Positions 1 to 7,013 of a DNA stretch of 62,414 nt are shown in pieces. The position numbers were made by a program, and so were the translations under genes. The notes under the pieces are model-generated. The model saw only the letters and a program-made list of their open reading frames with translations, was not told the origin of the DNA and did not search any database. Source of the stretch: Clostridia bacterium (GTDB lineage Bacteria > Bacillota > Clostridia > Oscillospirales > Acutalibacteraceae); contig JAFXDE010000010.1 of the NCBI GenBank assembly GCA_017516315.1, positions 1 to 62,414 on the forward strand, given 5' to 3'. Within the stretch, counting starts at the first letter, position 1. Each line of letters begins with the position of its first letter.

Positions 1-84
1 CTTTTCGTATTAAATAACTACTCGTCTATAATTCCTTGACTCTTGGCCCTGTCTTTACATCATAAGATATATTTCATTTTTAAG

Positions 85-113
85 TTGACAAAACTGACTA
101 TGATGTGTATAAT
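85..113 (+). promoter_or_regulatory. Sigma-70 type promoter of cysE-cysS
   Basis: A TTGACA box at 85-90 and a TATAAT box at 108-113 are separated by exactly 17 bases. Both hexamers match the vegetative consensus. Transcription would start near 120, just before the T-box leader. Confidence 0.85.
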
Positions 114-149
114 GTACTAAGTAAATATTCAAATGCGTTTAAAGGGAGA

Positions 150-376
150 AGTAATCACATTCCCTTCATCTCAGAGAGAAGCAGTAAGGTGAGAGTGCTT
201 TGATGAAGAAGTGATGAAATGCACCCGTCAGCACCCGAGGGGAAATAAGTATCTGAGGGCGTAGACCGGCGTTAACGGTAAGGCTATTATAATGTAGCTG
301 AGAGTGATAAGTCAGAGTGGAACCGCGTTTTAACGCCTCTGTCCGAAATTTTTTCGGTACAGAGGTTTATTTTTTT
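150..376 (+). promoter_or_regulatory. Cysteine T-box leader with terminator
   Basis: The conserved T-box sequence AGAGTGGAACCGCG lies at 314-327. It is followed by a terminator hairpin (CCTCTGT 336-342 pairing with ACAGAGG 359-365) and a T-run at 366-376. T-box leaders sense uncharged tRNA: the tRNA anticodon pairs with a specifier codon and its 3' end with the T-box bulge, which favours the antiterminator. The best specifier candidate is TGC at 220-222, a Cys codon, in the context GAAATGCACC. This fits the downstream genes, serine acetyltransferase and Cys-tRNA synthetase. The specifier is inferred; the T-box and terminator are seen directly. Confidence 0.9.
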
Positions 377-394
377 GTAAATAGGTGGTAGAAT

Positions 395-1033
395 ATGTTT
401 AATAGATTAAAAGAAGATCTACAGTGTGTCAAAGACCGCGACCCTGCGGCGAGAAGCAATATAGAAATTATGCTTCTTTATCCGGGCTACAAGGCGGTCA
501 GAGCTTACAGACGCGCTCACTGGTGCTGGAAGCATAAAATGTATTTTCTTGCCCGTGCTATCTCACAGCACTGTGTTAAGCAGACAAATATCGAAATCCA
601 TCCCGGGGCACAGATAGGAAAGCGATTTTTTATCGACCACGGAACGGGAGTAGTTATCGGTGAGACAGCCATAATCGGCGATGACTGTACCATTTATCAG
701 GGCGTAACCCTCGGCGGTACAGGTAAGGATCACGGAAAAAGACATCCTACTTTAGGTAATAACGTTCTTGTCGGTGCAGGCGCCAAGGTGCTCGGGCCCT
801 TCCGCATCGGTGATAACTCGAATGTAGCCGCAGGCTCGGTAGTTCTCTCGGAAATTCCCGATAACTGTACCGCTGTCGGAGCTCCCGCGAGAGTAGTAAG
901 GAGAAACGGTAAAAGAGTCGACAGACTCGACCATATTCACACTCCCGACCCGCTTTCGCAGGAAATTTGTGTATTAAAAATGAAAATAGAAAAATTAGAA
1001 AAGCAATTAAAGCAAATGGAGGAAAAACAATGA
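395..1033 (+). CDS. cysE: Serine O-acetyltransferase
   Basis: This enzyme acetylates L-serine with acetyl-CoA to give O-acetylserine, the carbon skeleton for cysteine synthesis. The 212-residue protein has the helical N-terminal part and the left-handed beta-helix of hexapeptide repeats typical of CysE, including the DHGTGVVIGET block with its active-site His. Length suits the short bacterial CysE forms. An AGGTGG ribosome binding site sits just before the ATG. The stop codon overlaps the cysS start (ATGA at 1030-1033), so the two are translationally coupled and share the Cys T-box. The C-terminus ends in a Lys/Glu-rich predicted coiled coil (from about residue 190). Confidence 0.95.
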   Translation: MFNRLKEDLQCVKDRDPAARSNIEIMLLYPGYKAVRAYRRAHWCWKHKMYFLARAISQHCVKQTNIEIHPGAQIGKRFFIDHGTGVVIGETAIIGDDCTIYQGVTLGGTGKDHGKRHPTLGNNVLVGAGAKVLGPFRIGDNSNVAAGSVVLSEIPDNCTAVGAPARVVRRNGKRVDRLDHIHTPDPLSQEICVLKMKIEKLEKQLKQMEEKQ

Positions 1034-2433
1034 AAATTTTTAACACTCTTACAAGAGAAAAGGAAGAATTAATCCCTCTTACCGAAGGCGAATATAAAAT
1101 TTATGCCTGCGGTCCTACGGTTTACAATTTCATTCACATCGGTAATGCCAGACCTCTCTGTGTTTTCGATGTAATGCGCCGTTATCTCGAATACAGAGGA
1201 AATAAGGTTAATTTCGTACAGAACTTCACCGATATTGACGACAAGATTATCCGCCGTGCAAACGAAGAGGGCGTAACCTTTAAGGATATTTCAGAAAAGT
1301 ATATCGAGGAATTCTGGACCGATGCCAAGGGTATGAATGTCCGTGAGGCTACCGTACATCCTAAGGCTACCGAAAACATCGGTGAAATTATCGACATCGT
1401 CTCCACTCTTATCGAAAAAGGCTATGCCTATGAGGTAAACGGTGACGTATATTTCAGCACTAAGAAATTCGATGAATACGGCAAGCTTTCCCATCAGCCT
1501 CTCGAGGATCTGGAAGCAGGTGCACGTATTAATGTAGGTGAAGTCAAGAGAGAACCTATGGACTTCGCTCTTTGGAAGAGTGCTAAACCCGGTGAGCCCT
1601 ATTGGGAGTCACCCTGGGGACAGGGCAGACCCGGCTGGCATATCGAATGCTCCGCTATGGTAAGACGCTATCTCGGTGAAACCATCGACATTCATTGCGG
1701 CGGTCAGGACCTTGTATTCCCTCACCACGAAAATGAAGTAGCTCAGAGTGAATGCTGTAACGGTAAGCCTTTCGCAAGATATTGGATGCACAACGGCTTC
1801 ATCACTGTAGACAAGGTAAAAATGTCAAAGTCACTCGGTAACTTCTTTACAGTCCGTGATGTAGCTGAGCAGTACGGCTACGAGCCTATCCGCTATCTTA
1901 TGATTTCCTGCCAGTACAGAAGCCCCATTAACTACAGCTTTGATGCTATCGCACAGTGCAAGGCTTCTCTCGAAAGACTCTACACCTGCCGTAATAATCT
2001 TGACTTCGCACTTAAGAATGCGGTAGAGGAAGCAGGGGAGAGAGATGCTGAAATCGTAGCTCTTATCGACGGCAAAAAGGATAAGTTTATCGAAGCTATG
2101 GAGGATGACCTTAACACAGGTGAGGCTCTCGGTGCCGTATTCGAGCTTGTCCGTGACATCAATACTCACGTAAACGAAGGCGTACAGTCAAAGACTCTCG
2201 TAGAATATGCCGTAAAGATTTTCGACGAGCTTATGGATGTTCTCGGCTTACTTTATAACCGTAATAAAGAGGATAAGAGCCTCGACGATGAAATCGAAGC
2301 ACTTATCGCCGCCCGTAACGAGGCAAGAAAGAACAAAAACTGGGCTGAGGCAGACCGCATCAGAGACGAGCTGAAGGCACAGGGCATCGTTCTTGAAGAT
2401 ACACCTCAGGGCGTTAAATGGCACAGAGCATAA
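1030..2433 (+). CDS. cysS: Cysteinyl-tRNA synthetase
   Basis: This class I aminoacyl-tRNA synthetase charges tRNA-Cys. The 467-residue protein has the HIGH-type motif (FIHIGN) near residue 36, the zinc-binding Cys/His set (YACGPTVYN, ECSAM, HCGGQDLVFPHHENE) and KMSKSLGN near residue 270. The start is placed at ATG 1030, which overlaps the cysE stop and gives the family-typical MKIFNTLTREKE N-terminus. An upstream in-frame ATG at 967 lies inside cysE and is unlikely. Pairing cysE with cysS under one Cys T-box makes cysteine synthesis and charging respond to the same tRNA signal. Confidence 0.97.
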   Translation: MKIFNTLTREKEELIPLTEGEYKIYACGPTVYNFIHIGNARPLCVFDVMRRYLEYRGNKVNFVQNFTDIDDKIIRRANEEGVTFKDISEKYIEEFWTDAKGMNVREATVHPKATENIGEIIDIVSTLIEKGYAYEVNGDVYFSTKKFDEYGKLSHQPLEDLEAGARINVGEVKREPMDFALWKSAKPGEPYWESPWGQGRPGWHIECSAMVRRYLGETIDIHCGGQDLVFPHHENEVAQSECCNGKPFARYWMHNGFITVDKVKMSKSLGNFFTVRDVAEQYGYEPIRYLMISCQYRSPINYSFDAIAQCKASLERLYTCRNNLDFALKNAVEEAGERDAEIVALIDGKKDKFIEAMEDDLNTGEALGAVFELVRDINTHVNEGVQSKTLVEYAVKIFDELMDVLGLLYNRNKEDKSLDDEIEALIAARNEARKNKNWAEADRIRDELKAQGIVLEDTPQGVKWHRA

Positions 2434-2438
2434 TATGA

Positions 2439-2459
2439 GGGGCTGTATGACAGCCCCTT
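2439..2459 (+). terminator. Hairpin after cysS, possible terminator
   Basis: GGGGCTG at 2439-2445 pairs with CAGCCCC at 2451-2457 around a 5-base loop. Only two T residues follow, so termination may be weak. Confidence 0.5.
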
Positions 2460-2497
2460 AATGAATATTGAATGATGAATATTTGCCTGGCCTGAAA

Positions 2498-2532
2498 GGA
2501 GAGGTGGCAGCCGATAGGCTGACGGAGAGGTT
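2498..2532 (+). repeat. Possible dispersed intergenic repeat
   Basis: A GA-rich stretch contains a small palindrome (CAGCC 2508-2512, GGCTG 2517-2521). It resembles, from memory, a boilerplate intergenic sequence common in gut Clostridia that is often mistranslated as part of neighbouring ORFs. It occurs once in this window, so repeat status is unproven. Confidence 0.35.
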
Positions 2533-2560
2533 ATGTCTGAATAAATATGAGGTACTTTTT

Positions 2561-2905
2561 ATGAAAGAAGATAAATATAAGGATTTATTGAAATTGGTTA
2601 CAGTACCTGTATGGATTTACTGTTCTGTTGAGCTGTTGTACTGTGTGATTTCTTTTATTCTTTATGTCTCGGAACTCTATAGTGCTTTCGCAGTTATGGC
2701 TGAAATATCTCTCTTTTTCAGTATTATGACATTATATTTTGCTCTGCCTGCAGCTGCTGTTGTGGGCTTACTGTCGATGGCAGTATATCATTCTATTAAA
2801 AACAAAAGTATAAAACCTTTACTTAATGTGCGACTTTGGGTTACAATAGTAATAATCGCAATCAGCACTGTCTGCAGATTTGAACTTATCAGTAATAATT
2901 TTTAA
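2561..2905 (+). CDS. Small membrane protein, function unknown
   Basis: I do not recognise this 114-residue protein. After a short charged N-terminus (MKEDKYKDLLKL) it has about three hydrophobic segments, around residues 10-35, 45-75 and 90-107, so it is probably an integral membrane protein. The ATG at 2561 has a GAGG ribosome binding site at 2549-2552. An in-frame ATG at 2468 would add 31 residues coming from repeat-like, non-hydrophobic sequence, and I reject it. It stands alone between the cysS hairpin and murI. Confidence 0.6.
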   Translation: MKEDKYKDLLKLVTVPVWIYCSVELLYCVISFILYVSELYSAFAVMAEISLFFSIMTLYFALPAAAVVGLLSMAVYHSIKNKSIKPLLNVRLWVTIVIIAISTVCRFELISNNF

Positions 2906-2908
2906 AAT

Positions 2909-2938
2909 GTAGGGGACGGCGCCCCCCCGACGTCCCGT
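2909..2938 (+). repeat. GC-rich palindromic intergenic element
   Basis: GGGACG at 2913-2918 pairs with CGTCCC at 2931-2936 around a C-rich 12-base loop, giving local GC well above the neighbours. It resembles the short GGGGACG...CGTCCC palindromes often scattered in clostridial genomes (from memory). There is no T-run, so it is not a standard terminator. Confidence 0.45.
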
Positions 2939-2960
2939 TATTTTATATGAAGGTGCAAAT

Positions 2961-3734
2961 ATGAAATATAACAATCAAAGCCCCATAGCCGTAGTTGACT
3001 CGGGTCTGGGCGGTATTACCGTTCTGCGAAAGCTTTACAAGCTTATGCCAAATGAGGATTACATTTATTTCGGCGACTCGGCTAATGCTCCCTACGGGAT
3101 TAAAACTAAAGAGGAAATAAAAAATCTGACGGTAAAGGCCTGTGAGTCTCTTATGGAGCGAGGTGCCAAGGCGGTAGTTATCGCCTGTAACACAGCTACC
3201 AGTGCCGCCGCCGCATATCTTCGTGAGAAATACCCCGATTTTATCTTTATCGGCCTCGAGCCGGCGCTTAAGCCTGCTGCACTTTCCGGTGAGTATCCGC
3301 GGGTTCTCGTTCTCGCTACACCTCTGACTCTGAAAGAGGAAAAATTCGATAATCTTATGGCAAGATTTGAGGGTAAGGCTGAGTTTATAAAATTACCTGC
3401 TCCCGAGCTTGTTAAATTCATCGAAAGCGGTAATCTTGACTCGGAAGAGGAAATAGCTTATCTTGAAGAGATTCTTGCTCCCTATGCGGGGAAGGTGGAT
3501 GCCGTGGTTTTAGGCTGTACCCATTTTCCCTTTGCCCGTAAGAGTATACTGAAAATCCTGGGCGAAAATGTTCTCGTTTTTGAGGGCAGTAAGGGTGCCG
3601 CCAAGTATTGTAAGCTCTGTCTCGAAGAAAAGGGACTTCTCAATTATGAGGACAGAGAGGGTGTAATTTCCTTCGAAAACAGCGACGGAAATAAAATTGA
3701 AGCAAGTAAAAGAATGTTTTATTATAAAGGATAA
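2961..3734 (+). CDS. murI: Glutamate racemase
   Basis: MurI interconverts L- and D-glutamate and supplies D-Glu for peptidoglycan. The 257-residue protein has the N-terminal VVDSGLGG motif with the conserved Asp/Ser, the first catalytic Cys in ACNTAT (near residue 75) and the second in GCTHFP (near residue 186). Length is standard. Start ATG 2961 follows an AGGTG ribosome binding site. The next gene starts 2 bases after the stop, so the two are probably co-transcribed. Confidence 0.95.
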   Translation: MKYNNQSPIAVVDSGLGGITVLRKLYKLMPNEDYIYFGDSANAPYGIKTKEEIKNLTVKACESLMERGAKAVVIACNTATSAAAAYLREKYPDFIFIGLEPALKPAALSGEYPRVLVLATPLTLKEEKFDNLMARFEGKAEFIKLPAPELVKFIESGNLDSEEEIAYLEEILAPYAGKVDAVVLGCTHFPFARKSILKILGENVLVFEGSKGAAKYCKLCLEEKGLLNYEDREGVISFENSDGNKIEASKRMFYYKG

Positions 3735-3736
3735 TT

Positions 3737-4402
3737 ATGAAACTACAGGATGAATTAAAGGAATATCTTCTCTCTCAGGGCGCTTCCGATGTAGGCTTCT
3801 GCTTTATTCCCGACGGAGATTTCGGTGAGTGCAGATACGCCGTCAGCATCGCTGTGAGACTTTCAGATGCCATCGTCGATGAAATCGGAGCAGAGCCTAC
3901 TCACACCTACTTTAACCATTATCGCTCGGTAAACGCTTTTATTGACTCTCTGCTTTTGAAGGCGGGACTTTTCCTGCAAAGCAAAGGATATAAATATATC
4001 ACCGTAGCTGCCTCTCAGAGTATAAATAAGGACGGGTGGAATTATAAGGGCAGATACTCCCATAAGAAGGCCGCCTGCCTTGCAGGACTCGGCACTGTAG
4101 GTAAAAGCTCTATGTTTCTGCACCGTCTCTACGGGGCAAGAGTCAGACTCGGCACGGTGGTTACGGACTGCCCCTTCGAAAGGGAAAATACAGATTTCGT
4201 TTCGCCCTGTCTTGAATGCGATAAGTGTGTAAGGGCTTGTCCGTCGGGTGCGATTCTCGGAAAATTATGGGACGAAAATACCCTTCGTGAAGAGATGTTT
4301 GATCCCGAAAAATGCAGCAGCTATATGAAAAATCATTTCAAGCATATCGGCAGAGGTGCTGTATGCGGAATATGTATGAAGGTATGCCCTTATGGAAAAT
4401 AA
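3737..4402 (+). CDS. Short QueG-like double [4Fe-4S] protein
   Basis: The 221-residue protein resembles the catalytic core of epoxyqueuosine reductase QueG. It has an N-terminal DUF1730-like region, then a ferredoxin-type cluster CLECDKCVRACP (near residues 156-167) and a second Cys set (KCSS, CGICMKVCP) at the extreme C-terminus. QueG proper is about 370-390 residues and continues with HEAT-like repeats, which are absent here. It could be a short epoxyqueuosine reductase or a related Fe-S oxidoreductase; the substrate is not predictable from sequence. It follows murI by 2 bases. Confidence 0.7.
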   Translation: MKLQDELKEYLLSQGASDVGFCFIPDGDFGECRYAVSIAVRLSDAIVDEIGAEPTHTYFNHYRSVNAFIDSLLLKAGLFLQSKGYKYITVAASQSINKDGWNYKGRYSHKKAACLAGLGTVGKSSMFLHRLYGARVRLGTVVTDCPFERENTDFVSPCLECDKCVRACPSGAILGKLWDENTLREEMFDPEKCSSYMKNHFKHIGRGAVCGICMKVCPYGK

Positions 4403-4432
4403 ATGCAAAATGCAAAATGCAGAATTAATGAA
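4403..4432 (+). repeat. Short AAATGC tandem motif
   Basis: AAATGCA-type units are repeated in tandem right after the QueG-like stop codon, ending in GAATTAATG. This looks like a microsatellite-like intergenic remnant. No function is visible. Confidence 0.4.
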
Positions 4433-4463
4433 CACAACAAATCTGATTTAACAGGTGGAAAAT

Positions 4464-5258
4464 ATGAATGAGAAAATTGCCCTTATAACGGGCGGAAGCT
4501 CGGGAATAGGCAGATGCACTGCTCTGTCACTTAAAAGAATGGGCTGTAAGGTTTACGAAATCAGCCGCCGTAATATACCTGCACAGGGCATAATTCATCT
4601 CACGGCTGATGTAACCGATGAGGCTGCAGTAAAAACCGCCGTGGAGACTGTAGTAAACGCCGAAGGCGGAATCGACATTCTCATTAATTGCGCCGGCTTC
4701 GGTATTTCGGGTGCCGTGGAGTTTACAGAGGAGGCCGAGGTTAAAAAGCAGTTCGATGTGAATTTCTTCGGTACGGTAAATGTAACCAAGGCTGTTCTTC
4801 CCTTTATGAGAGAAAAGAAGAAGGGCAGAATAGTAAATGTCAGCTCCGTCGCCGCCGTGGCGCATATACCCTTTCAGACCTACTAGTCCGCATCTAAGGC
4901 GGCTATCGAAAGCTATACCTGCTGTCTTGCCAATGAGGTGAGACCCTACGGTATAACAGTTACTGCCGTTCAGCCCGGTGATATAGCTACGGAATTTACT
5001 GCCGCAAGAGAAAAATCCTTCGTTGGTGACGATGTTTACGAGGGCAGAATCGGCAGAAGCGTAGCAGGAATGGAAAGAGACGAGGAAAAGGGTATGAGCC
5101 CCGAAAAAGCAGGGGAGTACATAGCTAAAATAGCCTTGAAAAATAAAGTCAAGCCTGTCTACGCCATAGGCTTTACCTATAAGCTTTTAGCTGTTTTATG
5201 TAAGATTTTTCCGTCCTCGGTGAGAAATTACATAGTAGGAAGCCTTTATGCCAAATAA
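4464..5258 (+). pseudogene. SDR-family oxidoreductase split by an amber codon
   Basis: Together the two halves encode a normal-length short-chain dehydrogenase (about 265 codons). The N-terminal half has the TGGSSGIG nucleotide-binding motif (near residue 8), DVTD, INCAG and the catalytic-Ser region NVSSVAA. A TAG at 4884-4886 interrupts the frame and reading continues unshifted into SASKAAIESYTC and the PGDIATEF region. The TAG occupies the place of the catalytic Tyr in the YxxxK motif (TAG-Ser-Ala-Ser-Lys). A single change from TAC or TAT would restore it. The truncated product would be inactive. Alternatives are sequencing error, a recent null allele or read-through. Start ATG 4464 follows AGGTGG. 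Confidence 0.8.
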
Positions 5259-5277
5259 AAATAATCACCCTTACATC

Positions 5278-5306
5278 TTGACAACGGTGTGAGGGTGTTA
5301 TATAAT
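5278..5306 (+). promoter_or_regulatory. Promoter of tRNA-Leu
   Basis: TTGACA at 5278-5283 and TATAAT at 5301-5306 have a 17-base spacer. Both boxes match consensus, as expected for a stable RNA gene. Confidence 0.85.
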
Positions 5307-5331
5307 ATCACTTGTCGTTTTGACATCATAA

Positions 5332-5418
5332 GCCGGTGTGTTGGAATTGGCAGACGAGGCGGACTCAAAATCCGTTGGTAGCGATACCGTGCGGGTTCGA
5401 CCCCCGCCACCGGCACCA
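5332..5418 (+). tRNA. tRNA-Leu (anticodon CAA)
   Basis: This is an 87-base type II tRNA with encoded CCA at 5416-5418. The acceptor GCCGGTG pairs with CACCGGC. The anticodon stem-loop centres on CTCAAAA with anticodon CAA, reading UUG. A long variable arm and the T-loop GGTTCGACCCC are visible. Confidence 0.96.
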
Positions 5419-5421
5419 AAA

Positions 5422-5454
5422 AATCCGAGTCTTTCCGACTTGGATTTTTCTTTT
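5422..5454 (+). terminator. Rho-independent terminator after tRNA-Leu
   Basis: AATCCGAGTC at 5422-5431 pairs with GACTTGGATT at 5437-5446, and a T-rich tail follows. Confidence 0.85.
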
Positions 5455-5498
5455 GTTTGATTAAATTTCAGAAAATTAATATTTATACAGGTGATTTT

Positions 5499-5717
5499 AT
5501 GAAAAAGCTTTCCCGTATTTTTTTAATCGTTTCACTGATTCTCTCACATATTATGTGCGTCTGCACTGCCTATAATTACAGAGGCTATTTATGCGGCATC
5601 GAGCATCAGGGCTTCAGCGCACCTGCCGGGACGGCGCTTCTGACGGCTGTGCCTTTTATTATCGTCATAGGCTTATGCTTAGCTTTGGCGTACATATTCA
5701 GGAGAAGGATTAAGTAA
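5499..5717 (+). CDS. Small two-helix membrane protein, function unknown
   Basis: The 72-residue product has a Lys-Lys-Leu-Ser-Arg start, a hydrophobic segment at about residues 6-24 (signal anchor or cleavable signal), a Cys/Gly/Ala-rich middle and a second hydrophobic segment at about 45-68 ending in RRRIK. This suggests two membrane helices with both ends in the cytoplasm. An AGGTG site lies before ATG 5499; an earlier in-frame ATG at 5457 overlaps the tRNA terminator tail and lacks a good site. I recognise no family. Confidence 0.5.
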   Translation: MKKLSRIFLIVSLILSHIMCVCTAYNYRGYLCGIEHQGFSAPAGTALLTAVPFIIVIGLCLALAYIFRRRIK

Positions 5718-5776
5718 ATTATTCTTTGTACATAAGTGTGTTCAGTTTAATACTGAAAGATTTTCTTTTCAGGGTA

Positions 5777-5805
5777 TTGACATTCCCTTGCTCTTATGCT
5801 ATACT
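5777..5805 (+). promoter_or_regulatory. Promoter of small Cys-peptide unit
   Basis: TTGACA at 5777-5782 and TATACT at 5800-5805 are separated by 17 bases. This near-consensus promoter directs a transcript of only about 140 bases, ended by the hairpin at 5919-5952. Confidence 0.85.
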
Positions 5806-5837
5806 ACATCGAATTAATTTGAAGGAAGGTGAAAAAT

Positions 5838-5927
5838 ATGTGCAGAAGCTGTTCAGTCGGCGCCCATATTTCTTCTCCTTTTATTCCTGTTTTTTCTCTT
5901 TTTGATATTGTTTCTTTTAACGGATAA
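5838..5927 (+). CDS. 29-residue Cys-containing peptide, possible leader
   Basis: The reading frame has a strong ribosome binding site (AAGGAAGGTG) and encodes a peptide that begins MCRSCSVGAHISS and continues with a Phe/Ile/Val-rich hydrophobic tail. A CxxC pair lies at residues 2 and 5. The last three codons and the stop lie in the 5' arm of the following terminator, so a ribosome reaching the stop would cover that arm, as in attenuators. Against simple attenuation of argF, argF has its own promoter after the terminator and the peptide has only one Arg codon. It may be a free small protein or a sensor peptide. I know no matching family. Confidence 0.55.
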   Translation: MCRSCSVGAHISSPFIPVFSLFDIVSFNG

Positions 5928-5952
5928 CTTTTTTGTTATCCGTTATTTTTTT
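5919..5952 (+). terminator. Strong rho-independent terminator of small unit
   Basis: A perfect 10-base stem, AACGGATAAC at 5919-5928 with GTTATCCGTT at 5935-5944, encloses a T6 loop and is followed by A then seven T residues. Confidence 0.9.
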
Positions 5953-5965
5953 GCACTGATTTTTA

Positions 5966-5994
5966 TTGATTTATTAATATATTTGTTATATAAT
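5966..5994 (+). promoter_or_regulatory. Promoter of argF
   Basis: TTGATT at 5966-5971 and TATAAT at 5989-5994 are 17 bases apart in an AT-rich stretch just after the small-unit terminator. It provides argF-carA-carB with a promoter independent of the leader. Confidence 0.75.
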
Positions 5995-6054
5995 ATAAAG
6001 AAAATATTATTATGTGTTTTTATGTTTCTTTTTTAGTGAAAAGGAGTGGTACAA

Positions 6055-6960
6055 ATGAAACATTTACTTAAATTGCTCGACTGGTCAAAGGAGGAAATCC
6101 TCGACACACTCGATCTGGCTGACAAGCTCAAGGCAGAGAAGAAGGCAGGGATAAAGCATCCTCTTCTCGAAGGCAAAACCCTCGGTATGATTTTCCAGAA
6201 ATCATCTACCAGAACGAGAGTTTCCTTCGAGGTAGGTATGTATGACCTCGGCGGTACTCCTCTCTTCCTTTCCTCTAAGGATTTACAAATAGGCAGAGGT
6301 GAGCCTGTCCAGGATACAGCGAGAGTTCTTTCCCGTTTTCTCGACGGTATTATGATAAGAACCTTCGACCAGCAGGAGGTTGAGGACCTCGCAAAGTACG
6401 GCTCCATCCCCATAATAAACGGTCTTACGGATTTCTGCCATCCCTGTCAGGTTCTCGCTGACCTTCAGACTATCCGTGAATATAAAGGCTCTCTTGAGGG
6501 CAAAAAGCTTTGCTACATAGGTGACGGTAATAATATGGCAAACAGTCTTATCGTCGGCTGTCTTAAGGTAGGTATGAAGGTAGTTATTGCCTGTCCTAAG
6601 GGCTACGAGCCCGATGACGGTATAGTAGAATGGGCCAAGGAAAACGGTGAGCTTCTCGTTACCGAGGATATCCTCGAGGCCTGCAAGGGTGCAGATGTTC
6701 TTTACACAGATGTCTGGGCATCCATGGGTCAGGAAAGCGAAGCTGCAAAGAGACAGAGAATCTTTAAGAATTATCAGATTAATGACGAAGCAGTAAATGC
6801 CGCCAACGAGGGCGTAATGGTTCTTCACTGCCTTCCTGCTCACAGAGGCGAGGAAATTACCGATAAGGTTCTCGAAGAACATGCAGACCAGATTTTCGAC
6901 GAAGCTGAAAACAGACTCCACGCGCAGAAAGCAGTTCTTGTCAAGTGTTTTCTTGACTGA
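6055..6960 (+). CDS. argF: Ornithine carbamoyltransferase
   Basis: The enzyme condenses carbamoyl phosphate with ornithine to citrulline in arginine synthesis (or acts in reverse in catabolism). The 301-residue protein has the carbamoyl-phosphate motif STRTR (near residue 46), FCHPCQ (near residue 127) and the ornithine-site HCLPAHRGEE (near residue 260). Start ATG 6055 follows AAGGAG at 6041-6046 with good spacing; an in-frame GTG at 6046 overlaps that site and is rejected. It is followed by carA and carB in the same direction, so carbamoyl phosphate made by these subunits is likely channelled to citrulline. Confidence 0.95.
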   Translation: MKHLLKLLDWSKEEILDTLDLADKLKAEKKAGIKHPLLEGKTLGMIFQKSSTRTRVSFEVGMYDLGGTPLFLSSKDLQIGRGEPVQDTARVLSRFLDGIMIRTFDQQEVEDLAKYGSIPIINGLTDFCHPCQVLADLQTIREYKGSLEGKKLCYIGDGNNMANSLIVGCLKVGMKVVIACPKGYEPDDGIVEWAKENGELLVTEDILEACKGADVLYTDVWASMGQESEAAKRQRIFKNYQINDEAVNAANEGVMVLHCLPAHRGEEITDKVLEEHADQIFDEAENRLHAQKAVLVKCFLD

Positions 6961-7013
6961 TACCGATAAATACTGAAAAGAAAGGAATCACGAAAGTGAT
7001 AAAGGTCTAATGT

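Noticed and set aside
5812-5952. Classical arginine attenuator for argF
   Set aside because: The peptide has one Arg codon only, and argF has its own promoter after the terminator. A different regulatory signal or an independent small gene is more likely.
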